Below, in pieces: positions 17,652-26,984 of a DNA stretch of 64,000 nucleotides (positions within the stretch are counted from its first letter, which is position 1; the number at the start of each line of letters is the position of its first letter). The translations under genes and the position numbers were made by a program. Under the pieces are notes generated by a model. That model had not been told where the DNA came from. It saw nothing but the letters and a program-made list of their open reading frames with translations, and searched no databases. Source of the DNA: Planctomycetota bacterium (GTDB taxonomy: Bacteria; Planctomycetota; Phycisphaerae; Sedimentisphaerales; Anaerohalosphaeraceae); contig VRUI01000002.1 in assembly GCA_019456225.1 (NCBI GenBank), positions 110,189 through 174,188 of the forward strand. The letters run 5' to 3'.

Positions 17652-19043
17652 TTAGGCTGAGGCTGAGACTGCGACTTTTTGATTGGCAGTTGGAATGTTA
17701 TACTGTTTGACTTTGGCATACAGCGTTGCCCGGGTGATACCAAGCAGTGCCGCAGCTCTTGTTTTTTGGCCGTTAGATTCCTGAAGTGCCCTGCCGATAA
17801 GTTCTTTTTCGGCATTTTCAAGCGAGAAGTCCTTAAAACTGCATATAGCAGAAGACCCGGGATTCTCCATAAGAAGATCATCGGTAAGCATCAGGTTATT
17901 GCACCCGATCTTGTCGGTAGTCTCCATAAGTATCGCCCTGTCGATAACATTGCAAAGTTCGCGAACATTACCCGGCCAGTCATGTTTCTTCAAAGTTTCC
18001 ATCGCAAGCTTCGTCAGCGATCTGATCTTCGGAGTCTTATCCGGTGCAACGACCGATGTCCTCAGAAAATACTCGGCAAGAAGAGGGATGTCTTCTTTGC
18101 GTTCGGGATGACGAAGCGGAGCAAGAGTTATCGGAAAAACCGAAAGCCGGTAATAAAGGTCCTTACGGAACTTACCTTCATCAACTTCTCTAAGAAGATT
18201 ACGGTTACTTGACGCAATAATAGTAGCATTACTCTTGATTTCTTTGGTCCCGCCGACCTTTCTAAACGTCTGCTCCTGAATCACTCTCAGCAGTTTCGCC
18301 TGTAGATCAAGCGGCATCTCACTGATCTCATCAAGGAAGAGGGTTCCATTCTCTGCGATCTCAAAGAGACCCGTCTTTTCACTGTCTGCAGAAGTAAAAG
18401 ACCCCTTGACATGCCCAAAAAGTTCGCTTTCAAGCAAATTCGCCGTAAGCGCCGCACAGTTTACGGCGACAAACTTCGAGCTACTGCCATGCCTTAATAT
18501 ATGAACCGCCTTAGCGGCAAGTTCTTTGCCCGTACCCGTTTCACCAATAACAAGAACAGGGTTACACGCACTCTTGGCAACGATCTTGATCATTTTGAGG
18601 CTATTGGTGATCGAAGGGCTCTTCCCTACGATAGACACAGAAGCCGGGCAATCATCGGCAAAGAAAACTTTTTCTTCGCACCGATTGGCGTTGGAATATT
18701 TCACCTTATCAATAATACGTCCAAGCCGGCCGTGGTCGGATTCGCCATTGATACAATCATACGCCCCGCAAGAGATCAACGACTTAACTTTTGCGTCATC
18801 TTCATCTTTTAGTACTGCCAGCACCGCAAGGTTGGCGAATTTCGAGTTGACCTTCTTTATAAACCTGGCCGTATTTTCGCCAAAGAGCCACTCGTCTATG
18901 ACGATCATATCCGGACCGACGGAATTGATCACTTCCCATGTATCTTCAAGGTTATCCGCAGAAAAAAGATTCGAGGTATAATGCCGAAACAGTTGCTGTG
19001 TTTTCTGCTGATTTCCGACAACAATAATTCTATCCAAAGACAT
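17652..19043 (-). CDS. Sigma-54-dependent regulator with GSFTSA variant loop
   Basis: An AAA+ sigma-54 activator with an N-terminal receiver-like domain. Walker A is GETGTGKE (about residue 160), Walker B TLFLDEI, and the C-terminus is a Fis-type helix-turn-helix ([21 protein letters not shown]). The sigma-54 contact loop, normally GAFTGA, reads GSFTSA; the central Phe and Thr are kept, but two positions differ. The receiver has an Asp in DMIVIDEWL but lacks the usual acidic pair near its N-terminus (it has VVGNQQ). It lies just upstream of the sigma-54 promoter of the flagellar cluster, so it or the regulator at 12.4 kb probably acts there. Confidence 0.85.
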   Translation of the reverse strand: MSLDRIIVVGNQQKTQQLFRHYTSNLFSADNLEDTWEVINSVGPDMIVIDEWLFGENTARFIKKVNSKFANLAVLAVLKDEDDAKVKSLISCGAYDCINGESDHGRLGRIIDKVKYSNANRCEEKVFFADDCPASVSIVGKSPSITNSLKMIKIVAKSACNPVLVIGETGTGKELAAKAVHILRHGSSSKFVAVNCAALTANLLESELFGHVKGSFTSADSEKTGLFEIAENGTLFLDEISEMPLDLQAKLLRVIQEQTFRKVGGTKEIKSNATIIASSNRNLLREVDEGKFRKDLYYRLSVFPITLAPLRHPERKEDIPLLAEYFLRTSVVAPDKTPKIRSLTKLAMETLKKHDWPGNVRELCNVIDRAILMETTDKIGCNNLMLTDDLLMENPGSSAICSFKDFSLENAEKELIGRALQESNGQKTRAAALLGITRATLYAKVKQYNIPTANQKVAVSASA

Positions 19044-19408
19044 AAATATCCTTGTTAAATTTTAGTAGGATTATACTTAAACTGCAACGAACTGTTGCGT
19101 GTATTCATGAGTAATCGGCTCATCATATTTTAATCTTTAATTTTTCTTATAGGACCGGCCAATAATATTTGCGTTTATTTTGCTTCGGGGGCGTTATTAT
19201 AAAACCTTGTGGTTATAGGACGTTAACTGTAAATGAGATTCTCTAACTAATTTAGAAATATGGATAACAACATTATTACAGTTGATTTTTGCGGGAATGA
19301 TTTTTCAGATCGATACTATGCAAGCATTCGACCTGCGGCATATTCCATTTGAAAGCATTGTTACCAGTATGGAAAAACCTATAGCCAATTGCTAAATCTC
19401 AAGTTTTT
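19044..19408. other. Intergenic region, no gene seen
   Basis: About 365 AT-rich bases between the WYL regulator and the sigma-54 regulator, both on the minus strand. It must contain the promoter of the latter. A 30-codon frame at 19260-19352 has no ribosome site and I do not regard it as a gene. No RNA gene or repeat is apparent. Confidence 0.4.
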
Positions 19409-20374
19409 TTAGCTATTAATTTTTGCAGTTTTTTTTGCGATTGATGCAATTTTCTTTCGAAGTTCCCTCGGAGCGACCACTTCTACCTGGTCTCCATAGC
19501 CCAGTATCCACCAGCTGATCTCGCCGATTCCGTCAACGCGAAATTCGGCGGTAAGCGATCCGTCACCATTAAAGTGAGTCTTCTGCGTCTTGTGCCAGAG
19601 AACCTCGGCGACATTTTTGGCAACCATCCGACTGAACCTGAGTTTGACATTGCAAATATCCCCCTGCTTGATCATCGACCAGGCATTGCCATAGTGATCA
19701 TCGATGTCAAAGTCACCGGATGGAATATAGCACTTATCCATGACCGTGATCTCCCTGATGCGGTTGATCTTAAAAGTACGTATCTCGTTATGAATGGAAG
19801 ACTTACCGATGACATACCAGCCGCGACTCTTAAAAGCTATGTGGTAAGGATCGATCACCGTCTCTATATCGCCGCCATCGTAAAACGAGTGGTAAACGAT
19901 CTTTACCCTGAACTTCCTGCCGATGGCTCGCTGCAGTATCCAGAAGGTTTTCTCACCGCTTCCAACAGGGGTATGCCGATCATGCCGGATTGAGATTTTC
20001 TCCAGGGTAGCGTTACAATACCTGCGGATTTCTCCTGGAAGGTTGTTTTCTATCTTAATACCTCCCATTATGGCCGATTTTTTGAACGTTTTGGGAAGGT
20101 GAGTCGACCCCTTGCGAATAAGCATAAGAATACTTAACGCCTCCTGCAGATTCAGATTGATCGACGGAAGAAAGAAATCCGGGTCAAGACGATATCCACC
20201 TGCCTGGTTGTCAAAGTAATAAGGTACGCCTATGGACTCAAGTTCGTTAAGGTCACGAAAAAGCGTCCTGCGGCTCACCTCAAGAAGACCGACCAGGTCT
20301 TCAACAGAATGACTCTCGCCAGATTGAAGCAATGTCAATAACTGCACAATTCTGCTGATGCGGCTTGTTTTCAT
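19409..20374 (-). CDS. HTH/WYL-domain transcriptional regulator (YafY-like)
   Basis: N-terminal winged helix-turn-helix (ISRIVQLLTLLQSGESHSVEDLVGLLEVSRRTLFRDLNELE, residues about 5-60) followed by a WYL domain (about 140-230) with KSRGWYVIGKSSIHNEIRTFKINRI and a C-terminal WCX extension (WWILGYGDQVEVVAPRELR). WYL domains bind ligands, in some cases nucleic acid, and regulate stress or defence genes. Start set at ATG 20374 directly before the HTH; a longer frame to 20443 would add an unlikely hydrophobic stretch. No target gene is obvious; a lone lipoprotein gene diverges from it. Confidence 0.85.
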   Translation of the reverse strand: MKTSRISRIVQLLTLLQSGESHSVEDLVGLLEVSRRTLFRDLNELESIGVPYYFDNQAGGYRLDPDFFLPSINLNLQEALSILMLIRKGSTHLPKTFKKSAIMGGIKIENNLPGEIRRYCNATLEKISIRHDRHTPVGSGEKTFWILQRAIGRKFRVKIVYHSFYDGGDIETVIDPYHIAFKSRGWYVIGKSSIHNEIRTFKINRIREITVMDKCYIPSGDFDIDDHYGNAWSMIKQGDICNVKLRFSRMVAKNVAEVLWHKTQKTHFNGDGSLTAEFRVDGIGEISWWILGYGDQVEVVAPRELRKKIASIAKKTAKINS

Positions 20375-20612
20375 AGCAGTTCCGGTAATAAACCCTTTTA
20401 ATAGCTTAAAAAACAATTCTAGACTAAAAGTGCCGACTGTCAACCTTTAATTTCAGTCTTTTTCCCCGAATAATACACTTTAAATTCTGTTTCCCACTTC
20501 TGACTTTCTAAATAATCTATTGTTCAAGCCGTTTATAAGCCGAATATAATCAAAAGGACACTATTTAAATCCTTACTGCTAATAAATTTAACTGTGTGAA
20601 AAAGGATTTATA

Positions 20613-20641
20613 TTGACATCAGGTGCCGGAAATGTTAATAT
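20613..20641 (+). promoter_or_regulatory. Consensus sigma-70 promoter for the small lipoprotein gene
   Basis: TTGACA at 20613-20618 and TAATAT at 20636-20641 are separated by exactly 17 bases. The transcript would start near 20648 and give a leader of about 80 bases before the ATG at 20728. Confidence 0.75.
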
Positions 20642-20727
20642 TTATGTAGTGTCTCAACTGAACTGACTTTGTCTCTGTATTCTGGGGCGGGGAAAAGTAC
20701 GTTTATAATTATTGGACAGGAAAGAAT

Positions 20728-20967
20728 ATGAAATATTTTAAGAATCTGAACTCGTTACGTTCGCTTTTATTGTCAATTTGTCTAGTTGTTTGCGTCCTAA
20801 CCGTCACCGGTTGCGGCGGTTCCATGACCGATACAAAAGCCGAAAGATCAAGAAGGCATCGACTGATTGTCCACAGCGGCTTCGGCCAGTTAGCTGACGA
20901 CTGGGATGCTCTTTGGCTCATGGACAAGCGCTCAAAGCTCAGCAGGCATCTTATTCGCGATTATTGA
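20728..20967 (+). CDS. Small lipoprotein, 79 aa
   Basis: A 79-residue protein with a lipoprotein signal peptide (LLLSICLVVCVLTVTGC) and lipobox VTGC, so a mature chain of about 50 residues tethered to membrane. The mature part is basic and polar (DTKAERSRRHRLIVHSGFGQLADDWDALW). AGGAAAG lies eight bases before the ATG and a consensus promoter lies upstream, so it is very likely expressed. No family name can be given; similar small lipoproteins are common in Planctomycetes. Confidence 0.7.
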   Translation: MKYFKNLNSLRSLLLSICLVVCVLTVTGCGGSMTDTKAERSRRHRLIVHSGFGQLADDWDALWLMDKRSKLSRHLIRDY

Positions 20968-21167
20968 TCTGTTTGACGAATATAAGGCTATAGCAATTGT
21001 ACGGAAATTGCTTTTTTGAGCAATAACAATGCTGACCGAAAAGCACCCTGAATATCAGGGTATTTTAATAATATTTTTCACAACATTCTCCCAGGTCATG
21101 CTGCGAGAGGTATAAGTTACCTGCTTTGCTTATGACATTAAACGGATTTTAACTGGAGCTGGAATCG

Positions 21168-22040
21168 TTGAACGCGATTTTTGAATACATTCTCAGAGTA
21201 AAAAACTCACCGGACGAAATGCTCATCGTACTCTTCGAACTTCTTCTGATAGGTATCGTTGTGTACTGGGCGGTCAGTTTCCTGGAAGGTACCCGCGGAG
21301 AAAGGCTCTTCAAGGGCGTGATCTTCATTATCGTCATCGGTATCCTCATCCTCAATCTCGTCGTCAAGCAGTTTCAGCTTGTCAGGATCGAATATCTTTA
21401 CAAGGGTTTTGCGATTGGTGCTATTTTTCTCGTTGGAATTGCCTTCCAACCCGAGATCCGCAGAGCCTTGATGAGTATCGGGCAAGCCGGTTTCCTTGTA
21501 AGTTCCCCCCAGCAGCTTTCCCGGACCGTCGAAGAGATCATCAATGCAGTCACCCAACTGGCAGCTACAAGAACCGGGGCCATTCTTGTTATCCAGCAGC
21601 AAGTTGGGCTTGCCGAGTTCATCGAGACCGGCGTCAAGATCGATTCGAAGGTTACCGCGGATCTGATGAAAACAATTTTCTATCCGGGAACCGCCCTGCA
21701 CGACATGGCAGTGGTCATACAGGGGGACCGCATGGTCGCTGCACGTGTCCAACTCCCGCTAGCCGAGGCAAGCGCAGTCGACGGGCAGGAACTCGGTTCC
21801 AGGCACCGGGCAGCAATAGGTGTAACCTCAAGCTCCGATGCAATGGTCATCGTCGTCAGTGAAGAAACAGGTATTATCTCACTTGCGATTAACGGAAACC
21901 TTATCCGGAACATATCCGAGTCGCAGCTTAGAACGCATCTTACATCGGCTGTCGTCGAGACGACACCGATTGTTGAAAGAATACAGGAAACTAAAAAGTC
22001 ACAATCAATCAGCAAGAATAAACCAACCAGCCAGGACTAG
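21168..22040 (+). CDS. cdaA: Diadenylate cyclase CdaA, with DMA in place of DGA
   Basis: Membrane-bound c-di-AMP synthase: three N-terminal membrane helices (MLIVLFELLLIGIVVYWAV, GVIFIIVIGILILNLVV, GFAIGAIFLVGIAF) and a DAC domain (about 110-260). The RHR motif is intact (ELGSRHRAAIG), but the nucleotide-binding DGA motif reads LHDMAVVI, replacing the Gly by Met. The start is a TTG with a GGAG site upstream; no ATG fits the first helix. It is followed 9 bases later by a YbbR-domain gene, the usual cdaA-cdaR order. c-di-AMP controls potassium and osmotic balance; a KtrAB-type system lies at 38-40 kb. Confidence 0.93.
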   Translation: MNAIFEYILRVKNSPDEMLIVLFELLLIGIVVYWAVSFLEGTRGERLFKGVIFIIVIGILILNLVVKQFQLVRIEYLYKGFAIGAIFLVGIAFQPEIRRALMSIGQAGFLVSSPQQLSRTVEEIINAVTQLAATRTGAILVIQQQVGLAEFIETGVKIDSKVTADLMKTIFYPGTALHDMAVVIQGDRMVAARVQLPLAEASAVDGQELGSRHRAAIGVTSSSDAMVIVVSEETGIISLAINGNLIRNISESQLRTHLTSAVVETTPIVERIQETKKSQSISKNKPTSQD

Positions 22041-22049
22041 ATCAAAATC

Positions 22050-23039
22050 ATGGGCGAAAGAATCAAAAAATACGCGATAGTCGTCTTCCTGACATTTCTT
22101 GTCTGGGCGTGGGCGTTTAACGAACTGGAAAGCACCATCACCCGTTCGGCAACGCTGGTTCTCTCGAAAAATACAAATTCAGATATCTTTGTCACTCTAG
22201 ACCCACAGGCACCCTTTGAAATGAACCTTCAATTCAAAGGGACGCCAGACAAGATAACCGACCTTATCAACCGCATCGACGCCGGACAGGAAGACCTTGA
22301 ATTTAAATTCAATCCTGAAAACGAAAAAAAGGCCTCTCCATACACACTGGACGTACTGGAGTTCCTTGGCGACCACAGCAAAAGAAGAAAACTCGAACTA
22401 GATATCCTTACAAGCAGCGTTGAATTTGTAACGGTAAGAGTCGAAAAGCTCGTAAAAGTACCGCTGAATATTAAATGCGTCGATGAAAACGGAGCAGAGA
22501 TCAAGGCTGAAAACATTGAACCATCCATTGTTCATATTTATGCCAGGGACGGATATACCGGCGATGCGACTGTTGTCCTTTCCGACAGAGATATCACCGC
22601 GGCAATGAAAGACTATGTAATACGAAAACCCTTCGTAGAACTTGCTCCAAACGACAGAAGAGTTGGCGAGCAAGTCAGAATAGTACTGCCTTCTGTCGAT
22701 CTGCCAGACAGCCCGGTCCAACCCACCCGGATCGGTTACTCAATGAGTGAAAATCTAAGAGGAAAGTATAAAATTGAGGTGCAAAATAAATCGGATATTG
22801 TAAGAGCGCTCGTCTTAAAAGCCACCGCCGATGCTCTGGAAACCTATAAAAGTCAGCAAGTCCATATTTTTATCGTAGCCCTCGACGGAGATGAAAAAAA
22901 CGATGGCATTATAACACGCGCTGTGAAATTTAACTTTTCACTTGACGATGTTGCTAATGGACGTATTAGACTTGCCAAGGATGAGCCAAGAGAAGCAAAA
23001 TTCAAACTGGTAAAACTACCCCAGACCCCAACAGATTAA
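22050..23039 (+). CDS. YbbR-domain protein, probable CdaA regulator
   Basis: One N-terminal membrane helix (YAIVVFLTFLVWAWAFNEL) followed by extracytoplasmic YbbR-type beta domains (about 40-240), e.g. LVKVPLNIKCVDENGAEIKAENIEPSIVHIYA. In Firmicutes the neighbour CdaR binds and modulates CdaA. The gene order and nine-base spacing support the same partnership here. The C-terminal 80 residues are less typical. It is followed by a repeat-derived inverted sequence before convergent cstA. Confidence 0.8.
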   Translation: MGERIKKYAIVVFLTFLVWAWAFNELESTITRSATLVLSKNTNSDIFVTLDPQAPFEMNLQFKGTPDKITDLINRIDAGQEDLEFKFNPENEKKASPYTLDVLEFLGDHSKRRKLELDILTSSVEFVTVRVEKLVKVPLNIKCVDENGAEIKAENIEPSIVHIYARDGYTGDATVVLSDRDITAAMKDYVIRKPFVELAPNDRRVGEQVRIVLPSVDLPDSPVQPTRIGYSMSENLRGKYKIEVQNKSDIVRALVLKATADALETYKSQQVHIFIVALDGDEKNDGIITRAVKFNFSLDDVANGRIRLAKDEPREAKFKLVKLPQTPTD

Positions 23040-23094
23040 ACAAAACTTCCATATTTGTAAAGGTGCTAAGCCATAGGGTGTGCTTCATCTGAAT

Positions 23095-23200
23095 GTTATT
23101 TGAATATCCAATAACGAACAAGGAATAACCAATAACCAATGAAAAACACATTGGCCTTTTCCTTCATATTTCGATATTCCTTGTTGGATATTGGTTATTC
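23095..23200. repeat. Inverted AT-rich repeat between convergent genes
   Basis: AATATCCAATAACGAACAAGG and its near-complement CCTTGTTGGATATTGG face each other across about 60 bases, forming a long imperfect hairpin. Related words (AATAACCAATAAAAAAC, TTCCTTGTTCGATATTCC, TGTTGG) recur at 46430-46550, so this is a dispersed repeat. It probably also ends transcription from both sides. Confidence 0.6.
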
Positions 23201-24959
23201 AAATTGAGCGACCGTATTCATTAGTGCTTCCTTTAATAAACACTATCGCCGTTTCGATAACCATCCATATCGCCAGCAGAAAAATACCGCCGCCTATGAT
23301 CGCAAGCAGCCACCCATCAAAACTCTTGTCGGAACTTTGACTCATCGCAATAAACTTCTGCTCATTAACTACCATAGCCCAGCATGTTATTATCAGCATG
23401 ACGATGCATGGGATCGCGGTGAAAATAAATTTCAGTCCGCCCTTCTTTTTCAGATACATTGTAATCACAAGAAGTGCCAGTGACGCCAAAAGCTGATTGA
23501 CCGCACCAAACAGCGGCCAGAGTTTTAATGCACCCTCTCCGCCTGCGCCTGTTGCGAATGCAAGCGCCGCTGCCGTTATTACCGCAAACGTTGTCGCCGC
23601 CCAGCGGTTTGTCATAAACGGGATTTTCAGATCGTTGGCGATCTCACCGACAACGTATCGCTGAATGCGAACAGTAGTGTCCAAAGTGGTTCCGGCGAAC
23701 GAGGCGATGAAAACTCCCATCAATGTCGTGCCGGCGACAACCGGTATTCCAAGTCCGCCAAGCATATTAGCGGCACCTACAACAACGGCGTCTAGTTTGG
23801 TTCCGAGGCCAGCTGCACCTGCCCATGAGGCGTAATGCTGCTGCCATGCCTCAACTCCGGTCAGGGTATTGCCTTTGACTTTGTAAGCAATGCCGATTCC
23901 GGCACCTACACAGATGATAACAAGCACCGCGAGAAATCCTTCCAGCAGCATCGAACCGTATCCGATGAACTGCACATCGCTTTCATTAGAGATTTGTTTT
24001 GGACTTGTGCCCGATGCAACCAAAGAATGGAATCCGCTTATCGCACCGCAGGCGATAGTGACAAACATCATCGGCCAGATAGACGGAATATCGGTCCCGG
24101 CCCTGTCACGAACAACCGGAGCAACAAGTTCCAGCGAACCGTTCAGAGAAGTAACGATCGCACCGGTAACAAGCAATCCCATCATTATGAAAAGCTGCCA
24201 GGCATTGATATAGTCACGCGGCTGAAGCAGTGTAGTAACCGGAAGCGTCGAGGCAATCCACGCGTAGATCAAAAGTAATATCGTCCACACTCCCGTTGGC
24301 GGTATCCCGCCGATCTTGCCTATTGTACAGACATCAGGGAACATTGCGCCAAGCAGCACACAGACGTACATTGCGATGACGGCGACCATGGTAGAAAGCA
24401 ATACACTTGCACCTTTTTTATAGATGGCGAATCCCAATGCAAGAGCGATAGGTATCTGCAGCCAGACGGGCAATACTGAACTTGGAAACCTGGCAAAGAC
24501 GATCGCTATAACCATTCCAAAGATCGCGATAACGATCAGCAGGGCAAAAAATACGACAATAAAGAAGATGAACCTCACACGTGGGCTGATATATTTTGCT
24601 GCGACCTCCGAGATGCTTTTGCCGTCATTACGCATCGAGATGACAAGTGAACCGAAGTCGTGGACGGCTCCCATAAAGATACTTCCGAGCATCACCCAAA
24701 GCAGCGCCGGCAGCCAGCCCCAGATTATCCCGATAGCCGGTCCGACGATAGGCCCGGTCCCCGCGATGGAGGTAAAATGGTGCCCGAAGATGATTCCTTT
24801 TTTCGACGGCACATAATCGACTCCGTCATTAAACCGACGACTCGGAACATTCGCATTGGGGTCCAGCTTAAATATCTTACGGGCAAGAAACCGTCCGTAA
24901 GTATGATAAGCAACAAGAAAGCCGCCGCCGCAAACAACGATAAGCAATAAGGTATCCAT
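23199..24959 (-). CDS. cstA: Carbon starvation protein CstA family transporter
   Basis: A polytopic membrane protein of 586 aa with about 16 hydrophobic segments. It has the family N-terminus (FLVAYHTYGRFLARKIFKLDPNANVPS, VDYVPSKKGIIFGHHFTSIAGTGPIVGPAIGIIWGWLPALLWVMLG) and the conserved FHSLVASGTSPKQ. Members take up peptides or pyruvate when carbon is short. The length is shorter than E. coli CstA (about 700 aa), as is usual for this subgroup. A hairpin (24993-25021) separates it from der. Confidence 0.93.
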   Translation of the reverse strand: MDTLLLIVVCGGGFLVAYHTYGRFLARKIFKLDPNANVPSRRFNDGVDYVPSKKGIIFGHHFTSIAGTGPIVGPAIGIIWGWLPALLWVMLGSIFMGAVHDFGSLVISMRNDGKSISEVAAKYISPRVRFIFFIVVFFALLIVIAIFGMVIAIVFARFPSSVLPVWLQIPIALALGFAIYKKGASVLLSTMVAVIAMYVCVLLGAMFPDVCTIGKIGGIPPTGVWTILLLIYAWIASTLPVTTLLQPRDYINAWQLFIMMGLLVTGAIVTSLNGSLELVAPVVRDRAGTDIPSIWPMMFVTIACGAISGFHSLVASGTSPKQISNESDVQFIGYGSMLLEGFLAVLVIICVGAGIGIAYKVKGNTLTGVEAWQQHYASWAGAAGLGTKLDAVVVGAANMLGGLGIPVVAGTTLMGVFIASFAGTTLDTTVRIQRYVVGEIANDLKIPFMTNRWAATTFAVITAAALAFATGAGGEGALKLWPLFGAVNQLLASLALLVITMYLKKKGGLKFIFTAIPCIVMLIITCWAMVVNEQKFIAMSQSSDKSFDGWLLAIIGGGIFLLAIWMVIETAIVFIKGSTNEYGRSI

Positions 24960-24992
24960 ATGATTTCCTCAAACAGAAACAGTTTCAGGGTG

Positions 24993-25021
24993 GCACCTTC
25001 AAGCCGAAGGCTTGCGGGTGC
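24993..25021 (-). terminator. Stem-loop between der and cstA
   Basis: CAAGCC-GAA-GGCTTG forms a 6-bp inner stem and GCACC/GGGTGC an outer one. It lies just after the der stop and before cstA, both on the minus strand. There is no T tract, so it could attenuate rather than end transcription. Confidence 0.4.
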
Positions 25022-25037
25022 ATTAGGCATTATACAA

Positions 25038-26369
25038 TTATCTCTTACTTCTATCACCGCCTCTTGCTCTGAGCATCAGGCGTATCGGCACTTCTTCTAT
25101 CCCGATCATATCTCGGAATTGGTTTGTAGCGTATCGCATATAGTTGTCATCAAACAGATGGGGATGATTAACAAACAAAAGAATGCTGATCGGAAGTTTG
25201 GCAACTTGTGTACCGTAAAGAATTCTTGGCATTCCCCTCTTTTTCTTCGTTCCGGGAATCCGCCTTAAGTTGATTTTTTCGATTGATTTATTAATCAGTG
25301 CGGTAGGAATATCGGCTGAGGCCTGCTTGTAAATTTCGGTAGCAAGGTCAAGAACGCTCTGAATATTTTTACCATCGGTAGCCGTAGTAAACGCAATCGG
25401 TGTAAACCGCAAAGCGGGAAGCATCTCTGTAATATAATCTGCATAGTCGTCAGTGTCGGCGAAATCAACTGCAAGGTCCCACTTGTTAACGACGATTATA
25501 CAGGCTTTGTATTCGTCACAGATCGAGTGGGCAAGTTTCTTGTCAGCTTGCGCAATTTTCGAAGTCGCATCCAGCATAAACAACACAACGTCTGCGCGAT
25601 TAATACTCCGCAACGCACGTGTGTAACCATAGTACTCAATGTCGCTTGACATCTTGCTTTTTTTGCGAACACCGGCAGTATCGATCACCAAAAACTTTTG
25701 ACCGTCACGCTCAAAGTGTACATCAACAGCATCGCGGGTGGTTCCGGCAACTTCGCTGGCGATGACTCTATCTTCGCCGACTATCGAATTAACGAAAGTG
25801 CTTTTGCCTGCGTTGCGTTTCCCAACGATAGCGATCTTCATCGCCGCTTTTTCGGGAGTCTCGTGTGGGAGATGTTCGATAGCCTCGATAACTTTTTCAA
25901 GCAGGACAGCTTTGTTGACTATGTTGGCAGCCGATACGCAGACCGGATCGCCGAATCCAAGGCGGACAAACTCACCACCGCCGCCCATCAGTGTCGCAGT
26001 GTCTGCTTTATTTGCGACAAGGATGACGTTGAGGTCGGCTTTGCGGAGTTTGCGGGCCATCTCCACGTCCAGAGGCATAATGCCGTCGCGAATATCCACG
26101 ACGAAAAGGACCACGTCAGATGCTTCTATGGCCAGGTGGATCTGGTGTTCGACGTGGCCGGTTAGGTCCTCGACGTCGACAATGCCATAGCCTCCGGTGT
26201 CTATAAGCTCAAAAAACCGGTCGTCAACATCAACGATCGCAGATACCCGGTCGCGCGTAACTCCTGCAGTCGGTTCGACGATGCTGATCATCTTTCCGCT
26301 TATGACATTGAGCAGACTGCTTTTACCCACATTGGGACGGCCAACTATTGTAACTACCGGTAAAGCCAA
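25038..26369 (-). CDS. der: Ribosome-assembly GTPase Der (EngA)
   Basis: Two tandem GTPase domains and a C-terminal KH-like domain, the plan unique to Der, needed for 50S subunit maturation. First domain: GRPNVGKSS (G1), DTGG (G3), NKAD (G4). Second domain: GKRNAGKST, DTAG, NKWD. The KH-like region runs from about residue 355 (RRIPGTKKKRGMPRILYGTQVAKLPISILLFVNHP). Length 443 aa is normal. Start ATG at 26369. Confidence 0.97.
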   Translation of the reverse strand: MALPVVTIVGRPNVGKSSLLNVISGKMISIVEPTAGVTRDRVSAIVDVDDRFFELIDTGGYGIVDVEDLTGHVEHQIHLAIEASDVVLFVVDIRDGIMPLDVEMARKLRKADLNVILVANKADTATLMGGGGEFVRLGFGDPVCVSAANIVNKAVLLEKVIEAIEHLPHETPEKAAMKIAIVGKRNAGKSTFVNSIVGEDRVIASEVAGTTRDAVDVHFERDGQKFLVIDTAGVRKKSKMSSDIEYYGYTRALRSINRADVVLFMLDATSKIAQADKKLAHSICDEYKACIIVVNKWDLAVDFADTDDYADYITEMLPALRFTPIAFTTATDGKNIQSVLDLATEIYKQASADIPTALINKSIEKINLRRIPGTKKKRGMPRILYGTQVAKLPISILLFVNHPHLFDDNYMRYATNQFRDMIGIEEVPIRLMLRARGGDRSKR

Positions 26370-26393
26370 AACTTAACACCTCTGGTACTTGCC

Positions 26394-26482
26394 TCAAATT
26401 GGTCTATAGACCAATTTGAAATTGATTAGTGATTATTTATTATTGATTATTTGAGGATTCGGCCTGATGGCCGAGACTATAT
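26394..26482 (+). repeat. Two-hairpin intergenic repeat, copy 2
   Basis: A perfect palindrome with 11-bp arms around TATA (26394-26419), an AT-rich spacer of GATTATTTATTATTGATTAT, then GGATTCGGCC-TGAT-GGCCGAG. Same order of parts as at 28474. Confidence 0.75.
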
Positions 26483-26865
26483 TAAAATAGTTATCCAATA
26501 CAATTTACAATCAGGTATTATAGCAAACCGGGGCGGTAATTGAAAGCATGAATTTCTTTATCAGATTTGAGTAAATCCCGGAGTACTATACAGGTATGTC
26601 CGCGAAAAACTACACCGTTACTACACCGCTTTTTAGATCGCGTGATTTAAAATATCTGTTTTGTCTCGTATAAACACTATTATTGCCCTTAGAATTGCTT
26701 TTATAGCTGATCCGTCACATAGTATATGTTGTGTATCTGTTTCAACTGGATATATTGTGGGTTTCGGGCAAATTTGGCGTCCCTAGCGGACTATACTATA
26801 TTATATAGTATGCGAAATATGTTATTATTGAACATCTGCAATATTAACGGTATTTGCCTTTTTAA

Positions 26866-26873
26866 GCCGATAA
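26866..26873 (+). promoter_or_regulatory. Possible sigma-28 -10 box
   Basis: GCCGATAA is the exact -10 element used by FliA-type sigma factors. The -35 counterpart at the proper spacing is poor (TTAACGGT region), so this is tentative. It would drive the membrane-protein pair from 26985. Confidence 0.25.
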
Positions 26874-26950
26874 ATCTTAAAAGTGCCTCGTACTTAACTC
26901 AAGCTGATCGATCGGTCTGAGGAGTTTATGTGTCGTTTAATAGTTACAGC

Positions 26951-26965
26951 GTGGGCATGGCCCAC
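26951..26965 (+). promoter_or_regulatory. Perfect hairpin in the leader of the membrane-protein gene
   Basis: GTGGGC and GCCCAC pair around ATG, about 20 bases before the start codon at 26985. It could shield the ribosome site or act as a small translation control element. Confidence 0.35.
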
Positions 26966-26984
26966 CACACGGTGAAGTCTTTCT

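Larger units (their letters stand above)
26370..26984. other. Long intergenic region between divergent genes
   Basis: Divergent promoters for der and the membrane-protein gene at 26985 must lie here. It contains a two-hairpin repeat (26394-26482), a possible sigma-28 -10 box (26866-26873) and a perfect small hairpin (26951-26965). A 64-codon frame at 26726-26920 lacks coding character. Confidence 0.5.

Noticed and set aside
26726..26920. 64-codon frame in the der upstream region
   Set aside because: No ribosome site, Cys- and Leu-rich random composition, and it overlaps likely promoter sequence.
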